A stretch of DNA of 64,000 nt from contig VZRZ01004813.1 in the NCBI GenBank assembly GCA_013398175.1, forward strand, positions 1,935,278-1,999,277, in the 5' to 3' direction. Below, in pieces: positions 50,201 through 63,894 of the stretch. The stretch is from Climacteris rufus. Lineage: Eukaryota; Chordata; Aves; Passeriformes; Climacteridae. The translations under genes and the position numbers were made by a program. Positions within the stretch are counted from its first letter, which is position 1, and each line of letters opens with the position of its first letter. The notes under the pieces were generated by a model, which ran no database searches, had not been told where the DNA came from, and saw only the letters and a program-made list of their open reading frames with translations.

Positions 50201-53200
50201 TAGAAAGAGAACAAAAAAACCCATTCAAGTTGGCTGGGTCTTATTGTAGTCTGTATCCCCAAGGGAGACTCAATCGTGTCACGAATGAACATAAAGATCT
50301 TCATAGGGAGCAACATTAAAAAGAGCTGACTTTGCAAGGCTTACAATTCTACACATGGGATCCTCCTCTCTCTGGTATGTACTCAAGCATTCAGCACAGG
50401 ACTACACAATCTCCTGTTTCATACAAGGAGATAAAGCCTGACAAGCTTCATGCTATAGAAATTTTTCAAGACAAGGTTGAAAACGTAAATAGGTAAAAAG
50501 AGAGGGGTGGGAATTATTTCATAGTACCGACTCTGCTTCTGCTTTAAATGTGTAGGGCTTCCAAGACAAACCTTGCAAATCATCACAGTGCACATCACAA
50601 TCTGGCCTGACATCTAGATATGCTTTTTTGGTGCAAAACATATCAAATTAGAACAGACTTGGAGCTGAATCACATCAGTAACACAAAGGTAGAAGAAATG
50701 GCCAACTTTCTCTACACCTAAATATTTCCCAGATGAGCCTAAAAAAAATCTCCTATTCCTGCTACCCTCCTAAACCCTTACATTTCAAAGGAGCATTGCA
50801 GAGTATGGTTCAGCAAATATAAGAATTAAGAACTCATTCTTTCAAGACCTCAAATTTATTTTTCTTTTCTTTAATGCATGTCATATGATTTCCAGTAATA
50901 AATCTCAGATTCATCAAAGTGAGCTAAACAATGAAACAGTACTTTGAATGAAATTAGAAATACTACACGTTACATATATGTAATTAAGTATATGTAACTA
51001 GGTACATATCAGGTATATGTATATTATATATCACATATTAGGTATATTGTAGAGGAGCATGAACATCTCTATTATAACTTCATTTAACTATATAACCAGT
51101 GCCACAGTATACTGTAAAATAAATATGAAAATCCCTCTTAAACTACTTTAAATGAAAGTCAGAATTGAACATGTGACCAATTTTCAGATACATATAAACA
51201 CATTTTATGTCAGAGATTTACAATTCTAATGGTTTCCTTCCTTTAGTGAATGTGAGATATATACACAAGCATCTTCTTTCCCTCATTGTCATATTCATCA
51301 TGATATTCTATTCCAATTACGTTTCTATTACTTTCAGCAGTGAAGGGTGAGGAAATACGTCAATTTATTCAGAAAGTTGGTAACACTGAGGCCAAATTAA
51401 AAGATACAGAGTTATATACAAGTATATACATTGTAAGCACACTTGAACCACAAAAATCTTTAACGTCTAGTCATGACTGTTGTAATGTATTTAAACTCTT
51501 TCCTTCCTTCCTCCACCCACCTGCAGTCAAAATTACAACAGACTTCACACCTATCAGTTAACTATTTCCCTATTTTCCAATATTCCTTAAAATTATCTAC
51601 TTTTTTTCTCATCAATTCAAACATCTTTAGCAAAAGTTTTTCCCAAAATTAATTTGGGCTAGTTCGCCTATCTTTGGAACAGATATTGGAATCAGCCCTC
51701 CAATCTGCAGCATCTAAACAAAATCCTCCAATACTTTGTGGAGTTCCTAAAGACTGTATTCATTCCAGAAGGGGCTATAAGGTAACTTGACTTTTTGCAC
51801 ACATGCCAATATCTGTGGGAGTAAAGGTCAAAGGAGGCATGGTGTCCTCCATCTACCAGGGAACTAAGAGGCACATCTGTTGCCCTGATTTTTGCAGTCC
51901 TGGATGTTTTCGTTTTCCTGTAGCTAGTTTCTCACAGTTTTCTCTGTAAACATGGCTATGTTATTGTAACTGTATCTTATCAATTTCATTCCTTTCTCAT
52001 GGACACAGAACTTTGATGGACATTTCCTTTGACCACTGTAATTGAGGGAGGAAGAAGAGATTTCCCCCAATGAACAGTGATTTCCAAATGTATATAAAAA
52101 ATAAGGAAGGCGGGTCTTGTCCCCCCTTCCTTCCTTCTCTCTGATCCTGGTAACAGGTGTCTCTGGCTCTTCCTTTCGTGTCATTACTGCGACACACATC
52201 CGTTCCACTGAAAAGCAGTAATTGTCCAACCACTAATGCTAATGGCTTTCCACTCCCTTTAAAAATTACCTCTAATATTTGAGTAAAAAATTTAGTGGTA
52301 CTAAGAATTTTCAGCCAGTGTGTCTTCTAGAACTTGGAATTGGTGAAGACCCAATCTATTCAAAGAGCAGAAACACCATAGCATGTCTATCCTGACTTGA
52401 AAGGCTGTATCCATCAGTGTATTTGTTTTGCAACTTTTCCGACACACTAAATACAACGCATAACTGCTTGCTATTTATTTAAAGAAATTCTTGTAAATCA
52501 AGTCTGACCCAACACTGAAAATGGGTATCACACCCAGTAAAAATTATAATAAACATGGATTGAATTCTAGAGTAATCTGAAAAAAAACTATGCATGTCCA
52601 AAGCAGTAATTCAAAGTGTCAGGTTCTGAGTAACTGTATGCAGTGTCATTTGAACATCCTAAATAGCTATCATTCATCAATTCCACACCAAACAGTGTTT
52701 ATTTGGCTTCAGAGCAAACTCAAAATTGTTAGATTTCTTACATTTGGAAAGGGTATACCCATGGTCAAACTTCTGCGGGACAATATTTTTTTATCCCAAT
52801 GTCTCATAAAATTGTAAATGCTAATTCTGCTTGGGGTCCAAAAGAAAAAGTAAACATGCAAAGAACAAAGGAATTTACAGATTCCCATTTCCAGCGTTTA
52901 CAGAGTACATGTAAGGAAATCATTGAGATTCTAGAATCAGAGCAAAAATCCTCCTGGAGAGTTAACGTAAAGAGAAAGCATACTGACATTCCAAGAAGTT
53001 GCCTCAAAAAACCTGATGAAGCTTCTTTTGAGATTTGAAACACAAGTTTTAATGTTAATGAGGGATGCAATTTGATGCTGTGTTAATAATTTCAATTTTT
53101 AACAAGCTCTGTGCTGTCTTTGGAACAAATTGAGATCTAGGAAGTTGATATAGTAAAGAAATAAAAATAAGAATCTAAAGTACTATGCTAAATCACTGTC

Positions 53201-56200
53201 TGTCCAAATAATCAAAAAACTTTACTCTAATTTTTCCAATTTTGCAGCAAAAAGAAACTTTCAGAGCAGATTTGTGAAGTATAACAAAACTTCACATTAC
53301 ATGTGAAGCTTAACATTGATAGCAAATGACCCATTTTTCTCCTCCTTTGCCATTCATTTAATTACTGTTTTGGAATATTAAGTGCACTCATCTTTATGTC
53401 AGGCACTTAACTCCTGCTGCTGATAAATCTGTCTAGCAAAGGATTTGGTCCTTGAAGTTAGTGCTTCAATAGACAACTTCAGCAGCAACACAACCTGTAA
53501 GTCACCTGCCTGCTCACTGATTTCTTAAAAAGCAAAGTGAATTTATGTTTCCTTCCTTTTCAAACTAATGTAGTCTCTGGAATATATGTGTCTGCACATA
53601 TTAGTGTAAACAGTGACTGGTAAACATTCAGAGGCAGGATTGGAATGCTGTATCATAGGCAGGAGGGAATGATGAGAAAATAACAGCTTACATTTCCATA
53701 CAGCTGCTCTTCTAAAGCATTCCAAAGCCTTATTTTCTTTATAGGCAGCTAAAATGCGCACTTTCTCCAGGCACCAGCCATTTCTGAGTTGAAGCACAGC
53801 AGCTGTTTGAGCACTTGACAGCAGTGTCACACAGTTGGGAGGGCCCACTGACAAAAACATTTGTTTTCCTCTGAGATAGCTGCATTTCAGTTTTTCATGG
53901 AGGCAAACCAGAGCAACTAAATATATTTGCAGGAGTGCTTTGATGCCTTGATCACAAGCATATGGCAACAAAGTCTGCTCTGCAATTTATGCAGACAAAA
54001 AATTAAGACAACTGAAAGGAAGAATGATCTCTCTTTCACGAATGTGATGTTAAGGCACAGAAAGCTAACTACAAAGAAGAATCTAAGCCTATACCTATGG
54101 ATCATCTGAGGTCCAGGATAATCAGAAGGTTAACATTTGTCTTCTCTCAGTGCACCATGATAACATAACTCATATCTAAAGGAATTCTTTTCATCCATCT
54201 GAAGAGGGATGTGTAAGGGACTTACCACAACACTTGAGGAACTCTTCCCCAAGTGGTCTTGAGAACTGACATTGTAGTAGCTGCTTATTAATTACCCAGA
54301 GAATAGCTGGGTCTGAACATAAAGTGGAAGTTCTTACGTACACCAATTATTCCTAGCACTTCTGCATTTGAAATGGAATTTGTCAATGCCGGATATTTCA
54401 GAGAGAGCAATATTCTCACAATGTCTACAAACAAAGCCAGGTTACCCTCCTGCCCTCTCACCAAATGCAGACAGGAAGCAGCATTTGCAGTAGCACACAA
54501 GCAAAGGGACGCCCTGGAGGCACAGCACAGAAATCTATTGGTACTGTCCTGCATTTCACAGTTTGGAAACCTGCCTAGGAACCCGAGAAAAGTTGGGTGC
54601 CACCTGGGACTGTTTGCAAAGAAACCCAGGCCCACAAGCACACCACAGAGCTCTCTATTCTGAAGTTTCCACGTAGCTCCTGATGCTGTTCCTTTCTCAT
54701 CCTCCAAAATGGTTGCTGCTGAGGGAGTCACAAATTAGGCAGTGACAGCAGGATCCACATGCAGACATACACATAGACATACTTTCCTGCTGTTGGCAGG
54801 ACATTTGGACAATGTAGGATTCAATCATTAACAGTCCATTGTAATGTGTGGACCAGTTCACACTTCCCAAAGCTTGTCTCCAGTTGTGTGCAGGTGAGGA
54901 TAAGAATAAGATACCAATAAGAAGGTATCTGCCAATGCCACCTGAACAGTTTTATCCTCACACCTGTGAGTACTAAAATAAAACCAAGAGTCTGCAACTC
55001 CAGGAGCCAGGAAAGTAGCACAGCACTAAAAACTCTACTCAGTTCTCACACAAAGACACCTCTGTTGGCAAACCATGAAAACGGTAAGACAGAAAAGTTT
55101 AAAAGCCATGTTTAGAGCATTTTAAGAGCACTAGTGTATAATTAAACAATACAACTTTGATGCCTATTTTGAATTACACCAAGGACCAAAAGCAGTCAAT
55201 AAAATATATAAGATGTATAACATTCTTTTGAATGACTACAAGACTCTAGAGGAGATGTTATCAACTTTGTGTCAATTAAAGTGCCATGCCAATAAATGCT
55301 AGTGATGATAGACTTTTAGCTTAACTGTTACAGAGGACCTATCAGTTCATGGAGAAATCAGGTGATTAGAGTTGAGGGCATCAGTGCAATAACAATCCTT
55401 CCTTAATACATTTCTTTTAGACCAAGGGAAACATGTTTGAGATTTCAATACTCTGATGGTAGTCAGAAGAAAAAATTAACACCAAGAAGTTATGAAAGGT
55501 AAACAACTAAACAGACTACATGATGATTTCTAAACAGCCTGCAAGAACTCTGTTGTTAAAACAGTCAGTTAAAAGCCCAAGCAGGATACTGCCCAAGACA
55601 AGGGGCAAAGACTTGCAAGAATCTCCTACTTTCCACAGGCTCTCATCCAGAAACACACAAATGATCAGCTTAAGACAGTAAAAATTCAAAATATTGCCTG
55701 TCCTGATGAATACTTAATGTCCCATGCAGGAATCACACCTTTTTCTGGAATAACACCTCTCTCCTGAGAAAAGGAAAACAGGCTGCAGAGAATCAGAAAG
55801 CGGCGCCCTCACATACAATCAAGGCACTGACTGACTGCAAACCACTTATCAGACCCTGAGGCAACAACCAGAAAAATGCTGGGTAAGTAGAAAAAAAAGA
55901 TATTTCAGTTCATGCACATTTGTTTCTGGAAAAATGAAAGGAAAACAACAGGCAGCCTTCTGGAGGTTACAAGGGCAGTGCTAGAGCAATAGCTACTACT
56001 TGGGATCAATCTATACAGCAAGAATTGACAGATACCAACTTCATATCACACTACAATTTTCTCATGTTGGTAGAGATGCAATTAAGCAAAAAAAGACTGA
56101 ACTGCTTAAGTCAAGTCATATCATAAACTTCCACCTGCTGACACACAAAACCCCCACATTTTACACTGCATCTGTTTTGTACTTAATTTCTGGTATTGGC

Positions 56201-56930
56201 TGACTTGTTGCCTCATTACAAAAAAAAAACTGATTAGCACAGCTGATCAGCACAGCTACACTTGTATCTGTAAATTCAAAACCTCCCAGCAATATCCCAG
56301 ATATTGTCAACTTCTATGCTAGCAAGCTCACAAAGCATTTTCTGACATGGCTTTGGCCTCTTCTCCTGGGACAACTCCAGGCCTTGTGAGGCAGCTGGAG
56401 CATTTCAGGGACTGGTACCAGCATGCAATTTCAGTGCAGCTACCATCTTGTGAAGTTTAAGACAGCAGAGTGCTGACAGCTCCTATCCCAGCCCCCAGGT
56501 GTGTTGTTTGTTTATATAGAATCATTCAACAATTTTTAGTTCCTTCAGAGTTTAATCATATCTCTGAAGAAAAGAGTTTTTCAGAGCTACATGACTCAAA
56601 GCATGTGGTCTCTCCCAGTTTTGTAACTCCAATAGTGAAGCCATTGAACCAATCATAAATTTAATTTCCTTCAGGGTTTTTGTGCCCAAGATTTAATTTG
56701 CAATATTGTTATTTTACTATCTGCAGTGATGTTATTGTATTTTGAACTGGCATAAGAGACAGAAAAAAATCTACATTATTTAAATAATATAGCGGTAAAA
56801 AACCTTATTACTAAAGTTGTTAAGATTAAGTATTAGATAGTAGCTCATGTTAAAAAAGTACAATTGTTTTACAAATCCAACAGCCCAACCTGGCAACAGC
56901 TCCCTCAGCATACCTGTTTTGGGTAGTTAC
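47291..56930 (-). other. ABCA13-like intron, 9.6 kb, between Q-loop and signature exons
   Basis: The intron is bounded by GTAACT and CCACAG. It contains the antisense LTR at about 49.2-50.0 kb and an AT-rich stretch around 50960-51060 made of imperfect ATATGTA/GGTATAT repeats. Minus-strand ORFs of 142 and 147 codons at 53543-53971 and 54288-54731 have no recognisable domain and I treat them as chance. No other gene or RNA was recognised. Confidence 0.75.
49232..49985 (+). repeat. Probable solo ERV LTR, plus orientation, antisense within ABCA13 intron
   Basis: It begins TGTCCTGGGGTGACAC, has a TATA-like ACATAAAATA at 49351-49360 about 120 bp in, then a T/C-rich leader with poly-T runs, and AATAAA at 49832-49837. 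It is followed by a U5-like segment ending near 'CAAACGTTAACAACACC'. The order U3-TATA-R-AATAAA-U5 and its GC and homopolymer composition differ sharply from the surrounding AT-rich intron. Long ORFs on both strands here are by-products of the low-complexity content. Exact end and target duplication not resolved. Confidence 0.65.
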
Positions 56931-57081
56931 CTTATGGATATCCTGCTTTGGAATTCCACGCAGTGTGCAGTAATAATAAAGATGCTCCCAGCCTGTTAAA
57001 AGTTCATCCAGGGCATCTTGCTGTGGACAGTAGCCAATGAGAATGCCTTCAGTGCTAGCAGACAGGATATCCATTTCAGAC
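56931..57081 (-). CDS. ABCA13: ABCA13-like transporter, NBD2 exon carrying the Q-loop (first exon visible in window)
   Basis: This 151-bp internal exon encodes part of the second cytoplasmic ATP-binding domain of an ABCA-subfamily lipid transporter. The first base completes a codon begun in an upstream exon outside the window, followed by 50 codons and a phase-0 end. The acceptor is a pyrimidine-rich stretch ending TTTTAAACAG and the donor is GTAACTACCC. The motif IGYCPQQDALDELLTG includes the Q-loop glutamine, which couples ATP binding to the membrane domains, and is followed by EHLYYYCTLRGIPKQDIHK. From memory, 'DELLTGWEHLYYYC' fits ABCA13 better than its paralogue ABCA12, where this stretch differs. 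No Walker A motif (GxxGxGKTT) is visible upstream to 64000, so that exon must lie beyond the window. The ORF stays open for a while into the flanking intron on both sides, so the splice sites rather than the ORF ends define the exon. Confidence 0.93.
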
Positions 57082-60000
57082 CTGTTTAAAAGAAAAAGAC
57101 CTGAATGTTGCTTAACAAATCCCATGCCCCTGGGTTCCACTCTTGCATAAAAGACAAACGCACATAGCCTCAGGTCCATAGGTAATGCAGTTTGAGCCTC
57201 TCTGCCATGGCTAGGTAGCTCAGGACCACCCACACACAACACACACTTTTTGTCCCTCTCCAGGTTAGCACAGCCACCAGCATGTCACTGTAGGAACAGT
57301 GTGTGTGTCAAGGTCAACAGCTCAGCACAGGAGGAAAACAAGGAAGACAAGTCCATGAGATTTAATGCCCACCAGGTTTACCTGCTTTATCTCTTTGGTA
57401 GAACTGCTCTAAGGTTCTACCACATGGTACTCATATTGGATATTACACCATATCCAATATTATATTCATATCAATCACATTGAATATTGAAGAAGCAGGA
57501 CTTGAGAGAAAGGGAAATGTTGCTGTGTATTCTTGTGTGTCTATGTCCACACATATGCATGCATGCATTCTCTAAACAACAAGAGTAAAACAAAACACAG
57601 GATATTAAAGCCTAGTAGCTTAAAAGATAATACAGGAAAAAGTAAAAAATTATCCTGATTTAAGAGATTTTTGCCTTTACTTTGTAGCTGTACAGCATTA
57701 CTTGAAATCACATTCATTGCTAAGAAGCAAGCTTGATTGCAAGGGTGTCTCATTACCCATAATGACACTAAATCTCTCCTATTTATTCCAACATCTAATT
57801 CAACACTCAATGATGCTGATTTACATGTACAGAAAGACCTGTCAAAATGAAGATACTTAATAATAAAAACATCTGAGCTTTGAAAGAAAAAAGTTTTCTA
57901 AAGGTTTTGAGTAACAGAATATTTTCCCCCTTAGTGGTTTTCTGCATTTCTGATTAAAAGAACTAAATATATGATTAATCATTTAGACACAAAGTAAATG
58001 CATTAACTGCAGGATATACAAATACCAGCACTAGTGAAAATATAAATATGTATCTCCTGTTAACAAGATTCAGGAGTCTGGGGAGAAAAAAATCTGCATT
58101 TTACATAATGAACCACAGCATCAAAATATGTTTTAATGCTATCAAAATATAAATTAACATGATTATGGCAAACCTTGCTATTGACTAATTAGAATGGTCT
58201 TTTGCTCTTAACGGCAAAGATATAAAATCATAGTATCTTTCTTGGTTTGAATGGTGCCAAGGAAGTTAACTGTCTGTAGAAACCTCTCTAAACAAAGAGT
58301 TAGCAAAAAATAGAAGGGTGATAGAAGAAAGAGGCTACCAGAAGTATACCTCCTCATTAATCTATATCCACTTATAGGATATTTGAAATGAAGTATATAT
58401 AGAATTTTTACTGCCTCCGTTTCAAGCCATACCTGAAACAAATTAAATCATTTTTCTAAGGTTGTCATTACCGTAAGATATGGATTGATTAATGTTGATC
58501 TTTTTGCATATCCAGTCAGAAGCCGTGGATTTGGATTCCTTATTTAGTGAACTCTAAAATAGAGAAACACTATCTACAGTGAAATGTTATCTAGATGCTC
58601 TTTAACACAGAGATGTGTCTGAGGTTTGTTTTACTATGAAGATTCATGCACAAGGGGTTTTTTTTGGTGCAGCTGCTGTCTTTTGAGAAACAACAGAATA
58701 GTCTTTTGGTAATATGCCAAGTTCAGTCACAAGAGAACAAATCCCACTCAGGGGTAATTTCAGGAACATTTACTCAGCATGAACCCTGTAGCTGGATAGA
58801 AACATCTAGTCTGGAATGGGTCCCTACCATGAGGAACAAAACGTTAAGTATGGACAGCTGCAGAAAACAACAGATACTTAATGTTCTTTAGTTAGGACTA
58901 TAATAGACCACCATTACTCAATTTGCACCAGGAAATAAAAAATGTCCTCAGTGCTAACTGTGCTGCTGTGCCTCTGTAAAGCACCCAGTCTTAGATGAAC
59001 ATCCCACCCAATGACCTTTAGCCTTCATAAGGGACGGGCACAGTGAAAATACATCATTTAATATTCTTTCTCAGTTTGGTCATTATCTTGCAACTTTATC
59101 CATTAGTGCTGACCCTGGACGCTTAAACAGTTCCCATTAACACAGAGATTCTACCATATTCACCAAGCAACTCATGGACCTTTCCACCTTACTCCTACCA
59201 CCCATCCCTTTATCTGTCAAATCAGAAAACAATCCAACCAGAAGGAAAAGAAAATGCCATGTGAAGATTCTGGTTTTTTATTCAGTCTTTTTTTTTTTTC
59301 TTGATGTATAGTATTTTGCATATTCTTCCCTCAGCAATATCACTGAGTAGATTTTCAAATCAAAATGCTGGACATCATCCTTCAGTTTTGTTTAGACATG
59401 TCCTAAGCTTTTTCTGAAGATATAAAAAATATATATAAACAATAGATGAAAGAAAAATGCACTATAATTCTTAATTATAGTACCTATTAAACAACAGAAA
59501 ACAAGCCCCCATCTTAGGAAACTGACTTTCCTTGAAATTCTGTTACTCTCCCAGATTTCATTTTTATGGGTCTAAATTAAATGAACATTTCAAGTAGTGA
59601 TGGCATGATACCAGATAATCTTTTCAGTAAATAATATACTGTAAATGTTTTTCCCTTTTCTAATTTCTGATTCCATTCATTAAACTAATTATAATCCTCT
59701 TCTTCCTTAACAAACATCATCTATGCTATTATCAGAATCAAATTAGAAATATATTTTTTGATATTTTCTGAAATGTATATTATCATGCAGTAAAATGCTC
59801 TTTTTTTTTTCCCAAGCTAGAGCAAAACAGCCATTTGTTTTCTGCCCTATTATTATCAGCATGCCAGCATTTTTCATTAGGCTATTCACATTGAAAACAA
59901 CACATACAGGAAGAAAAAAATAGCTCATATTATAAATAGAGAGAAAGAATATACAAGTACAAATTTCAATTCCTCTTAGGTTCTTTGTCCATAGTGTAAT

Positions 60001-61103
60001 AGACAAAAAGAAATCTAGTATAATATCTAAATACTGCAGGGAGGAAAACAGGCTTTTAGACCAATACAAATTGTCATCTTTGAATTCTGTTAGTAACTTT
60101 GGTTGCTTCTGATCAACTTAAGACATAGAACTAACATGGAACACAAGTTTCTCCTTCATTTTTCTGCTGCATTTTTAGTCTACATCCTTATGCTCAGTCC
60201 ATAATTCCCCTTGCTTGTTAATTTTCTTTTAAAGTGGAACAGCTGCAACAAACAATATTAACAGAATTTGTCCATAACTTTAAAGTTGCAGGATTGCATT
60301 TCTAGAACTCCTTTGGAAACAGTCAACAGAATGTCTGGCATCCTCAAGAAAAATAGTAGAGTCTAGAGCTTGAAACATGGAAGATTTTGTATTCTGTCCC
60401 TGTCTAAGTACTTTGGTGAGAATCATGATATTTTAGTGCAAGTCATCCTGAGAAAATATTCAGGACTCAAGACTTTCCTCAGTTTGGAGTGCTCATCTCA
60501 CAGTTCTCACAGTTTTGCGCTATTAAGGAAAGAAACTTGCCAGACTTTCAAAATACTGCAATCATAACCTAAAATCAGAGTATATAGATTTTTTATTTCA
60601 AAGTTGTTCCCACACTGATTATTTCAAGGCTTTTTACCTTAATCTCTTTATTCTTTGTGCTTTAAGAAATCCCTGCGGTCTGATTACAGCCCTGAAGGTT
60701 AGATGGGGATGGAATGAGACACTTTAGTAAAAAAGACTTCGCTGGCACTAAAAAGAAACATAACCATTGGAATGAGTGAAAATTAGCTTGGACAAAACCT
60801 GATGCCTGCTCCTGTATAAACTGGACCTGCAGTTTCCAGAAGGCCAAGCTGGCTATTGCAGAACTAGATTTGGTTCTTCTTTGTCACAGTAACTACCAGC
60901 TTATAGGTGGATGTGGGCTGGCATTCAAAGGTAAACCTCAGTGCTGGATTTCCAGACACAACTTAGTACCCTTGATATCAGCCTTATGGCTGTTTTTGGA
61001 AAAAATGTTTTGCTATTGGGTGCACTTTTCTTCATTTTTATATGCTTTTTCTGCAGTTTTTGAAAGCAATTAAATGCAGTGATATATATGGTACTTACAA
61101 TAC

Positions 61104-61140
<37 letters not shown>

Positions 61141-63890
61141 GCTTCTGCAGAGAGATAAATTCCATTAATTGGTCAAAATGAAATGCAAATTTACAAATTG
61201 CAAAAGTACTTCGATATTTCATTGTACTCATAACTGCACAGTCAATTCAGTGCATACTAATGCTCAATTAACATTATAAAAAAATCAAGGTTAAAATATA
61301 ATGAATGTAACTATAGCTTCATTATAATTAAACTAATTATACTGATACACAGTGTAAAAACAGCCATTTCAGCCATTATATTGATGTGAATTTATTCTTC
61401 CTCTCAAGTTAATCTATTTGAATTACGTTTTTAATTATTTATCAAGCTGAATATCATACTTATCATAAGAGTCCAAGTTCCAGCTACAAAGAAATATTTT
61501 ACTTTTCCCTCTTTGTAGAGCACTTCTTTGGTCCTATGACTTTGAAATCCAACAGCTGAGACGACTGACACTTAATTCAAATAGGATGGGGAGTTGCTGT
61601 CATGGAGGATCTCCATGAAGAAGGAAGATGGAAATTCATGAGACAAAAACTAATTACGTGAGGAAGACTGCCAAATGCTTCAGTCCTTAATGGGGCAACT
61701 TATGAACAACATGACACCTGGTTTATCTATTTTCTCACATATGCACCCCACTACACTCTAACTATGAACTTAAAGCCAAACAAACCACCAGTCACACTAT
61801 TAAGTATTTTACATTGACCTTGACATGACGCTTACAAGAATTTTGACACTTTCTCTTCAAAGTTGTGTTTAGGTTTCCTCACTTGAGCAAGGTTTTATGA
61901 GAGTCACTGAAGAAGATTTAAACACAACTATATAAAGGGGAAGAAAAAAAACCATGGCCAATGTACACACACACACACAAAAAGGTGGAACAGATGTATG
62001 GTATCTGCTGATACATTAGCCCATCAGATATTCAAACACTATGAAGACTCACTTTGTTTTCCTTTGTTTTATTACGTTGGTGTCAGTTTTCCTTTGTACA
62101 TATTTAATGCAGACCTTACTTCTTCAAGCTGTTTGATAGAAAACTAACTACAAAAATGTTTACAGTTTCATACACTACTTTTCATTTTGACAGCTCCCAC
62201 ACTGGTGGCAATCTAGTTATGGCAGTAGACTTAAGTGTGAGATAATTTGAGTCCATTTGAACTTGTGTAAAGCAAAAGCTGTTCTACAGAAAACACAAAG
62301 AACCCTTCTAAATGTCAAACAGACTAAATGTCATCCAGTTAACTATTATATATATACTTAAGCTGCACAACTCTTTGAAAGCCTGTCAGTCTCCTAATGT
62401 CTTATAAAACCATACTTTATAAATACAAGTAAAGAAACATTATTCAAATACTCTGCTTTCTAGTAATTTTCCTTTTTGCTTTTAATATTTCTGCCCTTTA
62501 TGAAAGGTACTGCTGGTACTTCACTATCACTATTCTATTTCCATGTCTTCTGAAGTAGCTGTTTCAATGTTGCTTGTTGCTTTGACACTCTTTAATACTG
62601 GAGTTGCAAAAACTGCTAATGTGGAGACACTCTTTAGGAGCTAATTCTTTGTTTCTTTTGCACAGATATGTCACTGATAAAAGCAATGTTAATGAGGTAC
62701 ACCAAAATAACAAAAAAGATAAAATCCCCTGCAAATGGCATTATCTTCACAAGATTGTCTGTGGTTGGTGATAAATTCCTATTATTTCTCTTACTAGACA
62801 ACAATTATAGCCAGAATGGGCCTGCAAAGGTTATATATAAGTTTCCTAAGAACATTTTCTGCAGAGGGATATAAAAATTTTAAAAAACATGGTTTTGGTA
62901 GACTACTCATCTTGTATACTATAAATGTGTGTTTGTCACACAAATCATAGGATACAAGGTTTAGGCATTTAAGATATCTACTTAATGTGTAGAGTATCAA
63001 AAAGAGAACACCCTAATAAAAACAGATCAGAAGCCTTTCCTTCCCCAAAAGCACTCCCCTCATCAAGAAGAAGGACAGGAAATCCTGATTTGCAGAAAAG
63101 ATGAAGCTGGCTCTAGTATTTAACAAACATTCACACTTAATAACACCCCAGTTTATGAATCCCAGTGATACTGAAAACTGTCACATAATATCTAGATTCT
63201 ATGGTTTTTATTAGCTTTTGTTATGAAAACAGACAGATTCTTAGGAATAAGCTCCTTTTTTTTTTTTTGGTGGTATTAAGCATTCAGCAACCAACCTAGA
63301 GGCCAACAAATCTTTTAAAAGTACTTGAAATTGTCATGAATCTGCACTTATGCCATGTTAAAAGGCAGTTGCTTCTCAGAAGTGTATTTTTCTTAATGTC
63401 TTTGAAACTCAAGCAGCAGTTCCTTGAATACAAGTTAATTATTAGTGTGAGAGGCTCTTGGTATATAACCCCATGTGCTTCCAAGATGTTTTAGGTTGAC
63501 CTTTCAGAAATTCTACTTAGCATTTAACATGTACCTTTGAAAAAATTCATATTTCATTTCTAGTATTCATATTGTTCCAAGGTGCAATAGCTGTCCAATA
63601 AAATTCAAGGCTGTTTTCAGTGCACCTGCCTCGAAAAGACACTTCTGACTTCTTTTTAAATTCAGCGAATAGCAATCAGGAAAATATACATCTGGATGTG
63701 TTTGGAGGTTTTCTTTGGTTTCTTTGTTTGTTTGTTTTTGAACCAGGATCTTTCAAGCATAATTATTCATGGAAAGAGGTACTGTTATGAATTAAGGATT
63801 TTCTGCATGGAGTACAAACAACTAAGTTCTCCAATGTTTCTAATAATAGTTTTTCATACTCATTTAATTATTTGATCATGAAGAATGCAC
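57082..63890 (-). other. Intronic sequence upstream of the first visible ABCA13-like exon
   Basis: Because the exon at 56931-57081 starts in the middle of a codon with a good acceptor, this stretch must be intron. I looked on the minus strand for the expected preceding exon (Walker A, GxNGAGKTTT) and did not find it. The region holds a (CA)n(TA)n microsatellite at 61104-61140 and otherwise only AT-rich sequence. Confidence 0.65.
61104..61140 (+). repeat. Compound (CA)n(TA)n microsatellite
   Basis: About 12 CA units run directly into about 7 TA units. It lies in the intron upstream of the first visible ABCA13-like exon. Confidence 0.95.
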
Positions 63891-63894
63891 CACG

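Noticed and set aside
53543..54731. Two neighbouring minus-strand ORFs of 142 and 147 codons in the 9.6-kb intron
   Set aside because: No recognisable family, no matching splice sites joining them, and the expected ABCA13 sequence is complete without them.
26310..57081. Assignment to ABCA12 instead of ABCA13
   Set aside because: Segments such as DELLTGWEHLYYYC, CLGSPQHIKN and QHLNLLEYHVP fit what I recall of ABCA13, and ABCA12 differs at these places. A protein alignment would settle it.
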